NCBI GenBank assembly: GCA_016709005.1
Contig: JADJEU010000004.1
Coordinates: 1-64,000, forward strand
Source: Crocinitomicaceae bacterium
Lineage (GTDB): Bacteria; Bacteroidota; Bacteroidia; Flavobacteriales_D; Crocinitomicaceae
Reading direction: 5' to 3'
Length of the DNA stretch: 64,000 nt
This document shows, piece by piece, positions 48,934 to 58,336 of the stretch (position 1 is the first letter of the stretch; each line of letters starts with the position of its first letter). Both the position numbers and the translations under genes were made by a program. Under the pieces are notes generated by a model. That model saw only the letters and a list, made by a program, of their open reading frames with translations. It was not told the DNA's origin and did no database searches.

Positions 48934-49461
48934 ATGAAAAAAGCAATTATTTTAGGAGCCCTGCTGGTAGTCGTTGTTGTGCTGCAGGCTTATTCTCAAT
49001 GTCAAAAAACACATTATTTCTGTACTCAATCTTTAACTAAAGAAGAACAAGCAGAATTCTGGAATCTGAACAACCAATCGCAAAGTGCAATGTTTGCAAA
49101 AGGTCAGGTTTATGAAATGAGCTTTATCGCTTACAAAGGATTTGACTACCGAATGACTGTTTGTACAGATATCGTTGGTGGAGATAAAGTACAATTCGAA
49201 ATTCTGCAAGATGAAGTGGTTCGTGTAAAAGATGAGTATGGAAATACAAACATCAAAAAAACAAAAGAATCTATCTATAAAAATGCAGATGACGGAATGA
49301 AGCCTTCTATCAACTTCACAACAGACAAGACTAAAAAGATCTATGTTAAGGTGAATGTTCCGGCAGCAGGCGCAAGCAAAGACAAAGCATTAGGAAAAAC
49401 TGACAACGTTTGCGTAGGTGTTTTAATTGAGCACAAAGAAGCTGCAGCACTCGGATTCTAG
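48934..49461 (+). CDS. Exported hypothetical protein
   Basis: 175 aa. Signal peptide MKKAIILGALLVVVVVLQAYSQC, then CQKTHYFCTQSL, and a beta-rich part (FIAYKGFDYRMTVCTDIVGGDKVQFEI; KKIYVKVNVPAAG). No known family. Second gene of a pair with the lipoprotein upstream; a terminator follows. Confidence 0.75.
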   Translation: MKKAIILGALLVVVVVLQAYSQCQKTHYFCTQSLTKEEQAEFWNLNNQSQSAMFAKGQVYEMSFIAYKGFDYRMTVCTDIVGGDKVQFEILQDEVVRVKDEYGNTNIKKTKESIYKNADDGMKPSINFTTDKTKKIYVKVNVPAAGASKDKALGKTDNVCVGVLIEHKEAAALGF

Positions 49462-49481
49462 TCACAACCGAATTGAAACTG

Positions 49482-49517
49482 AAAACCGTTCCGGCTATTG
49501 ACCAGAGCGGTTTTTTT
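49482..49517 (+). terminator. Rho-independent terminator
   Basis: AAAACCGTTC (49482-49491) pairs with GAGCGGTTTT (49505-49514), one wobble, then a T-run. Confidence 0.85.
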
Positions 49518-49538
49518 AATTTATAAGATCACCTTTTC

Positions 49539-50576
49539 ATGACATCCATTTTCACATCCGATAAAATTACCGCTCTCCGAAAACTCTTGGAAGAGGCAAA
49601 ACTTATTGTTATTACATCGCACCGCTCACCAGATGGAGACAGCATCGGATGCTCTTTAGGGCTTTATCACTTTCTGAAAAAACAAGGCTATCCGGTGGTG
49701 GTTTGTCATCCGGATATTGCTCCTGGATTTTTACAATGGATGCCTGGTATCAAAGACATTACATTGTTAGAACGCGAACCAGAAATTGTCAAGCCTCTGA
49801 TTGCAGACGCTGATTTGATTTTTTGTCTGGATTACCATCATCCAAGCCGCACGGGTAAAATGGAAGAGTTGCTTGTTAACTCCAATGCTGCGAAGGTGAT
49901 CATTGATCATCACCGCGATCCGGATAAGGATTTTGCAACACTCCTCTTCTCTGATATAACGTCGAGTTCCACATCACAACTCATTTATGATTTGATTGAG
50001 TCGCTTGAAAAAACAGATTTGATTGACGAACTAAGTGGCACGTGTATCTATACCGGGATAGTTACAGACACAGGTTCTTTCAGATTCTCATGCACCTCTG
50101 CACGAACGCATCACATTGCCGGCGAAATCCAGAAAAAAGGAATTCACACCTGGGAGATTCACGAAAATTTATTTGATGCCAATAGTCTAAACAGGCTAAA
50201 ACTCGTCAGCTATTCATTACTTGAAAAATTAGTCATCTACCCTGAATATAAAACCGCATTTGTATGGTTGACGCAGGAAGAAGAAGAACGTTTTGAAGTT
50301 GTCAAAGGAGATACCGAGGGCATCGTAAATCAGGTACTGTCAATTCAAGGAATTCGTTTGGCCGGATTTTTTAAAGAAAGTGAACAGATTGTCAAAATTT
50401 CATTCCGCTCCAAAGGTGAAATTCCAACCAACAAACTTTGCAGTCATCATTTTGAAGGCGGAGGTCACCTCAATGCATCCGGCGGAAAATTCGTTGGAAA
50501 AATTGAGGATGCCGTGAAGAAATTTGTAACCATTCTTCCTAATTTCGTTGAAGAAAATAAAGCTCAGTTTGAATGA
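49539..50576 (+). CDS. nrnA: DHH/DHHA1 phosphoesterase (NrnA-like)
   Basis: 345 aa. DHH motifs: ITSHRSPDGDSIGCSLGL, LDYHHPSR, VIIDHHRDPDKDF and TGIVTDTGSFRF; DHHA1 domain with HHFEGGGHLNASGG at the C-terminus. Degrades nanoRNA or short oligonucleotides and/or removes the 3' phosphate of pAp. It starts an operon with gldI and an FKBP gene (4-bp overlaps), an order conserved in Flavobacteriia. Confidence 0.92.
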   Translation: MTSIFTSDKITALRKLLEEAKLIVITSHRSPDGDSIGCSLGLYHFLKKQGYPVVVCHPDIAPGFLQWMPGIKDITLLEREPEIVKPLIADADLIFCLDYHHPSRTGKMEELLVNSNAAKVIIDHHRDPDKDFATLLFSDITSSSTSQLIYDLIESLEKTDLIDELSGTCIYTGIVTDTGSFRFSCTSARTHHIAGEIQKKGIHTWEIHENLFDANSLNRLKLVSYSLLEKLVIYPEYKTAFVWLTQEEEERFEVVKGDTEGIVNQVLSIQGIRLAGFFKESEQIVKISFRSKGEIPTNKLCSHHFEGGGHLNASGGKFVGKIEDAVKKFVTILPNFVEENKAQFE

Positions 50577-51106
50577 AACTAAAACTGCTATCTCCGATTC
50601 TTTTCATTTTTCTGATGGCCTGTGCTGAAGAGCGTGAAGAGCAGGTATTGATTCAGGAGCCCGAGTGGACACAGGATAATTCGTCTGACATGAATGCCGT
50701 TTTTACGGAAGAAGAAAATGAAGAAATTGAGTTGTTCATTCAGCGCCACAGTGATTGGAAGATGACTAAGACCGGAACTGGTTTGCGTTATTTTATTTAT
50801 TCCAAAAGTGAATCAAATGATACTGCGCGCGTTGATGATATTGTGACGGTTGATTTTGAAATCACTTTACTTGACGGAACACTTTGTTATTCTTCTTCAG
50901 AAAACGGACCAGAAAGTTTTATGGTTGAAAAAGCAGACATTGAAAGTGGCTTGCATGAAGGTATGCAGTACATGTGCACCGGTGATCGTGCAAAATTTAT
51001 TTTACCCAGTCACATGGCTCATGGCCTGATTGGCGATGAAGAAAAAATTCCGCCATTGACTCCGGTTGTTTATGATATTCATTTGATCAAAATAGAACGT
51101 CCATGA
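50573..51106 (+). CDS. gldI: GldI-type FKBP peptidyl-prolyl isomerase lipoprotein
   Basis: 177 aa. Lipoprotein signal MKLKLLSPILFIFLMAC. FKBP domain: DDIVTVDFEITLLDGTLCYSS, then LHEGMQYMCTGDRAKFILPSHMAHGLIG and PPLTPVVYDIHL. Position directly after nrnA and before a second FKBP matches gldI loci of gliding Bacteroidota, where GldI is needed for gliding and T9SS function. FKBP identity is sure; the GldI name rests on context and length. Confidence 0.82.
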   Translation: MKLKLLSPILFIFLMACAEEREEQVLIQEPEWTQDNSSDMNAVFTEEENEEIELFIQRHSDWKMTKTGTGLRYFIYSKSESNDTARVDDIVTVDFEITLLDGTLCYSSSENGPESFMVEKADIESGLHEGMQYMCTGDRAKFILPSHMAHGLIGDEEKIPPLTPVVYDIHLIKIERP

Positions 51107-51969
51107 AAAAATTAATGTATCTCCTGCCCCTTTCAATTTTAGTTTCATGCGAACTTCAAGGTGTTGAAGGAGATGATTTAATCACAAATGATTCTATCAA
51201 AGCCAATCAAAATGACATTGCTGTATTGGATGGAAACGGTTTTAAACTGGCAGATTCGATTAACGGCGTACCCAATGAAATGGTCATGATGCGTCCGGAT
51301 GGTTTGCGCATTGAGTGGACTAAAAAAAATACAAGTAACCAGATTCAACTCAACGATGCGGTAATGGTCAATTTCAAAGCACGCGTTGCAGGTGGTGAAG
51401 AATACGATTCAAATGATCCGATTGGTGAACCAATTCCGTTGAAAACAAATATCGGCATGATGGTGAAAGGCTGGGAAGATGGAATTCTGATGATGCACGT
51501 TGGTGACAAAGGCAGAATCATGATCCCAAATGCACTGGGTTATGGTGATGACGGTTATCTGGATAAAGTTCCACCACAGGCTGATTTAATCATCGATATT
51601 GAAATTGTCAGTAAAATTGAACCGATTGTTTTGGATGAAGGCGTTAAAGTTTACAAATATAAAACCGTCGAAGGCGGCGCTAATCCTGTCAAGAATCAAC
51701 TGATCACCTTTGACTATTTTGCTTTTACCATTGGAAAAGACGGCCACCTTTATGACAACTCTTACAAACATGGTGAACCATTTAGTTTCAAATTCGAAAA
51801 TGCCGGAGTTGTTGAAGGCCTGCACCAGGGAATGAGTGTTATCAAGGCTGGTGAAAGCGCATTCATTGAAATTCCAACCGAACTTGCGTATGGCAAACAG
51901 GGATTGATTGACCTTGTCCCCTCAAAAACGGACATTGTTTATGATGTGCGTGTCATCTCAGTAGAATAA
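51103..51969 (+). CDS. Tandem FKBP-type peptidyl-prolyl isomerase lipoprotein
   Basis: 288 aa. Lipoprotein signal MKKLMYLLPLSILVSC. Two FKBP domains: NDAVMVNFKARVAGGEEYDS with GWEDGILMMHVGDKGRIMIPN and GYGDDGYLDKVPPQADL; then NQLITFDYFAFTIGKDG with LHQGMSVIKAGESAFIEIPT and YGKQGLIDLVPSKTDIVYDV. Periplasmic or outer-membrane folding helper. Overlaps gldI by 4 bp. Confidence 0.9.
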   Translation: MKKLMYLLPLSILVSCELQGVEGDDLITNDSIKANQNDIAVLDGNGFKLADSINGVPNEMVMMRPDGLRIEWTKKNTSNQIQLNDAVMVNFKARVAGGEEYDSNDPIGEPIPLKTNIGMMVKGWEDGILMMHVGDKGRIMIPNALGYGDDGYLDKVPPQADLIIDIEIVSKIEPIVLDEGVKVYKYKTVEGGANPVKNQLITFDYFAFTIGKDGHLYDNSYKHGEPFSFKFENAGVVEGLHQGMSVIKAGESAFIEIPTELAYGKQGLIDLVPSKTDIVYDVRVISVE

Positions 51970-52065
51970 GGCATTTCCGTAATTCTTTAGTTTTTTTTCA
52001 ATTTACAGACAACCTTCGGAATTTTACTTTGTACTTCAAGTAGAAAAAGGATTTGATGTATAAAA

Positions 52066-52206
52066 CTGACTTCCAAAAACGCGATATTTCTAGTTCTAAT
52101 CAGCGGTATTTCGCTGTTCTCAGGAATGTCTGGCAAACGTTGGAGTCAAAACAAGCGTCAATTAAGAATAAACAAGCATAAAAACAATTGGATAAGAATA
52201 AACTAA
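52066..52206 (+). other. Possible small hydrophobic peptide upstream of the sigma factor
   Basis: An open frame reading SKNAIFLVLISGISLFSGMSG then a Lys/Arg-rich tail (KRWSQNKRQLRINKHKNN), ending at TAA 52204-52206 inside the sigma gene. It looks like a signal or membrane peptide but has no ATG; ATG 52056 would feed it after a one-base shift. In its own frame ATG 52056 encodes a 41-codon product (52056-52181). Low confidence. Confidence 0.25.
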
Positions 52207-52751
52207 CTGAAGATTTTATCCGCGGAGACAAGGCGGCTTTTGATTGGATCTATACCAATTACGCAAAAGGTATGTATGCAATTTGCCTGCGCTATACCAA
52301 AAATCAGGATGAAGCAGCAGATATTCTTCAGGAGGCATTTATTAAAGTCTATGAAAAACGAACGCTCTTCAATCCGCAATACGAAATTGGACCATGGGTG
52401 AAACGTATTGTAATCAATGAAGCGATCAACCATTTCAGAGTGAACAAACGATTTGAGCTGATTGAAGATGATAGTTATTTTGAAGAAGCTGAAGAAATTC
52501 TGGAAATAGAAGATCTGAAAAATGTAAAAGAATTATTGATGGGTGTGCTGCGTGAAATACCTGAAGGTTATCGAACAGTGTTTAACATGTATGTTCTGGA
52601 TAATCTAACGCACCAGGAAATTGCAGAGTACCTGGGCGTTTCTGTAAACACATCCAAAACCCAGCTTTTCAAAGCACGAAAATTAATTCGTGAAAAACTG
52701 GAGCAAAAAAAAATAACCCGATTAAAAGTGAGTAATGAATCAGGAATTTAA
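52188..52751 (+). CDS. ECF-type RNA polymerase sigma factor
   Basis: 187 aa, starting at TTG 52188 (DKNKLTEDFIRGDKAAFDWIY). Region 2 is YAICLRYTKNQDEAADILQEAFIKVY and PWVKRIVINEAINHFR; region 4 is REIPEGYRTVFNMYVLDNLTHQEIAEYLGVSVNTSKTQLFKAR in part. Directs transcription of a specific regulon. It overlaps the next gene by 17 bp, whose product is probably its membrane partner. Confidence 0.92.
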   Translation: MDKNKLTEDFIRGDKAAFDWIYTNYAKGMYAICLRYTKNQDEAADILQEAFIKVYEKRTLFNPQYEIGPWVKRIVINEAINHFRVNKRFELIEDDSYFEEAEEILEIEDLKNVKELLMGVLREIPEGYRTVFNMYVLDNLTHQEIAEYLGVSVNTSKTQLFKARKLIREKLEQKKITRLKVSNESGI

Positions 52752-54225
52752 AAATATCGACGATCTGTTTCAATCTGCTTTTGCAGATGATACAGCAGAG
52801 GTTCCGGCTTTTGTCAAACTAAATATTGACAAAAAGCTGAGCACCAAAAAAAATAAAAAAGGCTGGATCTGGCTAAGCAGCATAATTCTTTTGCTACTGG
52901 TATCAATTACCATTTTCTTGAACTTAAATACAAACGAATCCAATCTGACTGAAACTAATTCTGATTCAACTAATCTTACCTCAAAAAATCTAAATACAGA
53001 GAACAAAAACACATCCAACTATTCAACTGCAACAAGTGTTCAGGCAGACGATGATGCATCTGCAAATCAAGAAAATCAAACTGAATCCAAAGATGCAGAG
53101 CAAGATTCTGATCTTACCGAAAATTCTGATTCCGATAATTCTGAGAAGGTCGGATCTGAAAAATCTGAAAAAAAATCCAATGTCATTGATTATAAATCAG
53201 GATCTGGTGTGAACACAAAAAAATCTTCCGGCACAACACTCCCTGATCCAACAGAAGCCGGCGGAGAATCAATCACAGATAATCGAACTTCTTCAGGAAA
53301 TGAGCGATCTATGACAGCCGATGACAGAGGCATCAACCTGCTGCTGCCTTTGACGGCACGTATGTTTGAAAAACAAGTATCAGGCAAAATAGTAACTCCG
53401 AAAACAAAATCTTTGACCTTGTCTAATCCAAGTTCTGCACTGAGCATTTTTGATAAAAACGAACTAGAGGCGATGCCATTTGAAAGTGAAAAAAAATACA
53501 ATCCATGGATGATATCACTCACTGGCGGAGTCAATTATTCAACTTCTAAATACACCTTTCCAACATCAACTGAAAAAGATTACTACGAAAAATCAACATT
53601 CGCCACGCCTGCTTTCGAAGCTTCTGCAGATGTCAGATATCGTTTATCAAACAGCCTTACATTTGGAACCGGACTTGCCATTTCAAAACTCACGGAGAAT
53701 TATCAATTCTTCAAAGAAACGATAGACATTGATACTACAATCCAATGGACTTATCAGGACATTTATGAATATGATTCTTTACTTGACACCACCATTTGGG
53801 TTGGTATTGATTCAACGTCTCAATCATTCTATGATACCACCGCAATTATATTGTATGACGAAACAGGAACGACGCAGGCAACCTATTTGCACATTCCATT
53901 TAGCGTTGGTACGCAGATTATCCGCAATAAATTCAGGTTTGATTTTTACGCTGTAGGTCGCTTTAATTTACTTCTGAATGGAGGCGGTGGCTACTTGCAA
54001 AATGATGTATTTACGTCCTTCAGCAAAAGCGCCAATCAAATATTCAAGCCGTGGTCAGTTGATTTGATTCTGGGAACAGCAGTGCATTATCAACTCTTTG
54101 AAAAACTTTATCTGACGGGAACTTTCAGATTCCGCCCGGCAATTGGGGATTTGTACCAAGGTGTGAATTTTAAACGATCATTCCAATCGTATCACGTTGG
54201 AGTTGGGTTAAGCTGGAAATTGTAA
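52735..54225 (+). CDS. Membrane protein with anti-sigma-like N-terminus and outer-membrane barrel-like C-terminus
   Basis: 496 aa. An N-terminal cytosolic ~45 residues (FKNIDDLFQSAFADDTAEVP), a membrane helix (WIWLSSIILLLLVSITIFLNL), then a ~130-residue Ser/Asn/Glu/Asp-rich linker. The C-terminal ~240 residues look like an outer-membrane beta-barrel (ISLTGGVNYSTSKYTFP; FGTGLAISKLTENYQF; FHVGVGLSWKL-like final strand SYHVGVGLSWKL). Overlap with the sigma gene suggests it controls the sigma factor across the envelope. Similar two-gene units are common in Bacteroidota. Confidence 0.8.
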   Translation: MNQEFKNIDDLFQSAFADDTAEVPAFVKLNIDKKLSTKKNKKGWIWLSSIILLLLVSITIFLNLNTNESNLTETNSDSTNLTSKNLNTENKNTSNYSTATSVQADDDASANQENQTESKDAEQDSDLTENSDSDNSEKVGSEKSEKKSNVIDYKSGSGVNTKKSSGTTLPDPTEAGGESITDNRTSSGNERSMTADDRGINLLLPLTARMFEKQVSGKIVTPKTKSLTLSNPSSALSIFDKNELEAMPFESEKKYNPWMISLTGGVNYSTSKYTFPTSTEKDYYEKSTFATPAFEASADVRYRLSNSLTFGTGLAISKLTENYQFFKETIDIDTTIQWTYQDIYEYDSLLDTTIWVGIDSTSQSFYDTTAIILYDETGTTQATYLHIPFSVGTQIIRNKFRFDFYAVGRFNLLLNGGGGYLQNDVFTSFSKSANQIFKPWSVDLILGTAVHYQLFEKLYLTGTFRFRPAIGDLYQGVNFKRSFQSYHVGVGLSWKL

Positions 54226-54402
54226 TCAAGATTTTTTTCCTTTTTCCTTGCCTTTGGAATAGCCAAAATAATACCCAAATGTAAATCCAATGATCAGGGT
54301 CAAAATAGCTACCCAGAATTTGATTAATATAATAAGTGCCAACGCAAGAACGACCACTGCAAAAACAATGGTCCAAATGGTTTTTGAAGATTTGTCTTCC
54401 AT
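54226..54402 (-). CDS. 58-aa single-pass membrane protein
   Basis: Starts MEDKSSKTIWTIVFAVVVLA at 54402, continues as one long hydrophobic region with a second segment (WVAILTLIIGFTFGYYFGY), and ends in a basic tail (SKGKEKGKKS) at TGA 54226-54228. Its stop lies directly beside the stop of the gene on the other strand. It begins 1 bp after the ankyrin lipoprotein gene's stop, and its first eight codons nearly repeat that gene's start (MDDKSSKT). It is probably co-transcribed with it. Function unknown. Confidence 0.75.
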   Translation of the reverse strand: MEDKSSKTIWTIVFAVVVLALALIILIKFWVAILTLIIGFTFGYYFGYSKGKEKGKKS

Positions 54403-54403
54403 A

Positions 54404-55450
54404 CTACGGGAATTTAGTTTTCAGAAAATTAATGATTTCTGCTGAAGCATCATTGTTCTTTGCAAAATTAACTGGTGATTTATCATCACTCACTTTAGTT
54501 CCTCCGTGCGCAACCACACATTCTACCAAATAAAGTTTGTTCTGTTTGATTGCATGATCTAAAATAAAGCCATCTGAAATTTCAGTGTTGGGATCAAATC
54601 CACACTCAAATAAAAACCGGAGCTCTTCATCATCAAAAGTATAAAAACACAAACTGTTTCCATTCAATGTTGAAAAATCCAGACCATGCTTTGATAGCTT
54701 CTTGATTACTTCACGATCAATCATGATGCCGGGTCCACCAAAGAAATTAGCAGCATGGATGGTTTTTGGATCAGCGCCGAGAGCTATTGCATACTCCATC
54801 ACAAAGGCGTTTTGTCCGGCGTAAAAGAGACTTGAATGTTCAATATCCGCGCCATGTGCAACAAGGGTATCTATTAATTTAAACGTAAAACTTTGATTGT
54901 CTCGAGCCATAAAACTACCTTCTGCTTCCCACTCTGACATCATAAGATCATTGCTTAGTCTATCATAAAAATATTCAAGTGCATTCATTCCATCCGGACT
55001 TTTCACATTCGGATCAGCTCCATGTTGCAGCATAAAACTGAGTAGTTTCTTCTTTTTTGGCTGCTCATTAATCAAGAGTGCCTGCAGCGGTGATATCCGG
55101 TAGAAATCAGTTCCAGATTTTGTTGTTGATCCCATAAAATCTTTGACAACTGGAATATTTGAACCCAGACGATCGTATTCATATGAATCACTGTATTCTC
55201 CAAACTTATTGAAATCGCCGCCTGAATCTAAAAATTCTTCGAGGCGTTCTACGGTAATTTCTTCCTGAAAAAGTGATGCGATTAAATCAAGCTCGGTGCT
55301 ATCTCCCCAATTAATTATTACTTCAAGAGAATCTTCTTCTTCAGAATTTTTATCATTAGACCGGTTAGAATTTACACACGAAGCCAGAAAAAGAATCACG
55401 GAAACAAAGACTGCAGCAAACAATTTTGTTTTTGAAGATTTGTCATCCAT
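54404..55450 (-). CDS. Ankyrin-repeat lipoprotein
   Basis: 348 aa. MDDKSSKTKLFAAVFVSVIL then FLASC gives a lipoprotein signal (Cys at 25), then an acidic linker. Ankyrin repeats follow: LSFMLQHGADPNVKSPDGMNALEYF in part, LIDTLVAHGADIEHSSL, MEYAIALGADPKTIHAANFF, LRFLFECGFDPNTEISDGFILDHAI, YLVECVVAHGGTKVSDD. Probably a periplasmic protein-binding scaffold. It is upstream of, and likely in an operon with, the 58-aa membrane protein. Confidence 0.85.
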   Translation of the reverse strand: MDDKSSKTKLFAAVFVSVILFLASCVNSNRSNDKNSEEEDSLEVIINWGDSTELDLIASLFQEEITVERLEEFLDSGGDFNKFGEYSDSYEYDRLGSNIPVVKDFMGSTTKSGTDFYRISPLQALLINEQPKKKKLLSFMLQHGADPNVKSPDGMNALEYFYDRLSNDLMMSEWEAEGSFMARDNQSFTFKLIDTLVAHGADIEHSSLFYAGQNAFVMEYAIALGADPKTIHAANFFGGPGIMIDREVIKKLSKHGLDFSTLNGNSLCFYTFDDEELRFLFECGFDPNTEISDGFILDHAIKQNKLYLVECVVAHGGTKVSDDKSPVNFAKNNDASAEIINFLKTKFP

Positions 55451-55479
55451 AAAATCAACTTTTTAGGTTTATGTTTTTT

Positions 55480-55571
55480 CACGCCAAGACGCGAAGGCGC
55501 AAAGCAATTATAAAAATCATCACACACACAACACAATAGAAACCCTTAGCGTCTTTGCGACTTTGCGTGAA
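55480..55571. repeat. Dispersed gacgcgaaggcgcaaagc repeat pair
   Basis: acgccaagacgcgaaggcgc (from ~55482) and, inverted, agcgtctttgcgactttgcg (to ~55568) flank a ~45-bp spacer; together they could form a long hairpin between alaS and the ankyrin lipoprotein. Same family as at 5980 and 10018. Confidence 0.65.
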
Positions 55572-55575
55572 ACAT

Positions 55576-58204
55576 TTATTTCGTCAACTCACCCTTTACA
55601 AAATCAATCGCCTTTTGTAATCCACCGGCATCTTTTCCACCCGCCGTTGCAAAGAAAGGTTGTCCTCCTCCACCGCCGCCAATTAGTTTGGCAGATTCGC
55701 GAACTAAATTACCAGCATGCCAGTTTTTTGATTTGGCAAGTTCTTCTGAAATCGCAATGGAGATCGTAGCTTTTCCATCTGATTTACCTCCAACAACAAC
55801 TACTAAATTATCTACTTCTCCTTTTAGTTGGAAACATAAATCTTTAATCAATCCACCATCCAATTCTAGTATCGCAGACACATAACTGACACCACCCAAA
55901 TCCTGAATTTTCTTTTTCAATTCATCTTTGATGCCTACCAATTGTCCTCGTTGTAGTTTTTCAATTTCTTTGGTTAGTGCGTTTTTTTGTTTCAATAAAT
56001 CTTCCACCGCGGCAGCAACATCTGCTGGTTTATTTAATAAGGCTGATACTTTTTCAAATTGCTCTGCACGCTCCTTATAATATTGTTCTGCACGCTCTGA
56101 TGTAATCGCTTCAATACGTCTGATTCCAGCGGCAACAGATCCTTCAGAAACTAATTTGAACAAACCAATTTCACTGGTTGATTTCACGTGACAGCCTCCG
56201 CATAATTCTACTGAATCACCAAATTTAATCATACGTACAAAATCGCCATACTTCTCACCAAACAAAGCCATGGCGCCCATTTCTTGTGCAACAGTAATTG
56301 GAACCGTGCGTTTTTCATCCAGGTGAATTCCGGCTTTTATTTTATCGTTAACTTTTTGTTCAATGAGCGCTAATTCTTCATCGGTCACTTTTGCAAAATG
56401 AGAAAAGTCAAAGCGCAAATTTTCATCGTTTACCAAAGATCCTTTTTGCTCAACGTGTTTTCCAAGCACTTCTCTCAATGCATGATGAAGCAAATGTGTA
56501 GCGCTGTGATTAGCCTGAGTGAGTTTACGTTTGTGAGATTTAACTTCAGCCTTAAATGCCGCAGTTAAATTTTTTGGAAGCTTTTCTGAAAGGTGAATGA
56601 TGAGATTGTTTTCTTTTTTGGTATCAAAGATTTCAAGAACTTCTGATCGTTTCGTCTTTGCTAGTTAACGTTCCCTGATCACCAACTTGTCCTCCACCTT
56701 CAGCATAGAAAGGGGTTATATTAAAGACAAGCTGATAGAATTCTTTGTTTTTCTGTTTTACTTTTCTGTATTTGACAATGTATAATTCAGTGTGTAAAAA
56801 ATCGTAGCCAATAAATTCCTGCTGATCATCATTCATCAAAATCACCCAGTCATCAGACTCTACTTGCGTAGCTGCTCGTGAACGATCTTTTTGTTTGGCA
56901 AGTTCTACTTCAAATCCTCTTTCATCCACTAAAATTTTATTCTCACGCGCAATCAATGAAGTCAAATCAAATGGAAATCCAAACGTATCATACAATTCAA
57001 AAACATCTGCTCCGGCCAATTCATTTTTGCCTTCTGCTTTTGCTTTTGTGATGAGATCATTGATGCGTTTAATTCCGGTTTCAAGCGTTCTGAAAAAACT
57101 TGCTTCTTCTTCACGAATTACTTTTTGAATCAACTCACCTTGTGTTCTCAATTCAGGGAATGCATCGCCCATTGCCTGACCTAATTTCACAGAAAGATCA
57201 CATAAGAATGGTTCTTTTAAACCTAATGCCTGATAGCCGTAACGCACCGCACGGCGCAAAATCCGGCGAATCACATAACCTGCTCCGGTATTAGATGGCA
57301 ACTGTCCATCTGCAATTGAAAATGAAATAGCACGAATGTGATCGACAATCACACGCATGGCAATATCTGTTACTTCATCCGCTCCGTATTTTTTTCCAGT
57401 CAACTCAACCAAATGTTGAATCAAAAACTGGAACATGTCTGTATCGTAATTTGATTTTTTTCCTTGCAATACCATAGCCAATCGCTCCAAGCCCATTCCG
57501 GTATCCACATGCGTAGCAGGCAATTTTTCCAACTCACCGTTTGCTTTGCGGTTGAATTGCATGAAAACTAAATTCCAGATTTCAATTACTTGCGGATGAT
57601 CATTGTTCACCAATGTTTTTCCATCAATCTTTTTTCGGTCTGCTTCATCACGCATGTCTACGTGAATTTCTGAACATGGGCCACATGGACCCGTATCGCC
57701 CATCTCCCAAAAATTATCTTTTTTAGAAGCCTGCAAAATACGATCAGCCGGCATGTATTGTTTCCACAAATTTTCTGATTCCGTATCAGCAGGCACACCA
57801 TCTTGTTCATCACCTTTAAACACCGTCACGTAAATACGATCGGTATCAATCTTATAAACTTTAGTAAGTAATTCCCAGGCCCAGTCAATGGAATCTTTTT
57901 TGAAATAATCACCAAATGACCAGTTGCCCAACATCTCAAACATGGTGTGGTGATAGGTATCAACACCCACCTCTTCCAAATCATTGTGTTTACCTGAAAC
58001 GCGCAAACACTTTTGCGTATTGGCAATACGTTTGTCTTTGGTCTCGTTGTATCCAAGAAAAAAATCTTTGAACTGATTCATTCCTGCGTTGGTAAACATC
58101 AGGGTTGGATCATTCTTCACCACCATGGGTGCAGATGGAACAATTTTATGTCCTTTGCTTTCAAAAAAATCCTGGTAAGCCTTACGTATGTCGTTGATTT
58201 TCAT
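55576..58204 (-). CDS. alaS: Alanyl-tRNA synthetase, one frameshift
   Basis: About 876 aa. Class II catalytic core starting MKINDIRKAYQDFFESKGHKIVPS, with NPTLMFTNAGMNQFKDFFLG, DTYHHTMFEMLGNWSFGDYF and DTGMGLERL; editing domain with HSATHLLHHALREVLG and CGGCHVKSTSEIG (the Zn-type His and Cys residues); C-terminal part with GGGGGGQP. The frame changes near 56645 (TSKDE to SEVLEIFDTKKENN). alaS is normally single-copy and essential, so this break is most likely a sequence error. Divergent from the M23 peptidase gene. Confidence 0.95.
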
Positions 58205-58336
58205 TTGGTACTCTGTTAACGATTGTTAATTGGAATTGCAAATTTAGGCTTATTCGGTAAATTTGCACCCGCGTTCGCTTTTTTCTTGGAAAACAGGCAG
58301 TTTTAAGATGAAACGAAAGACTTTAGAATCTTACCT

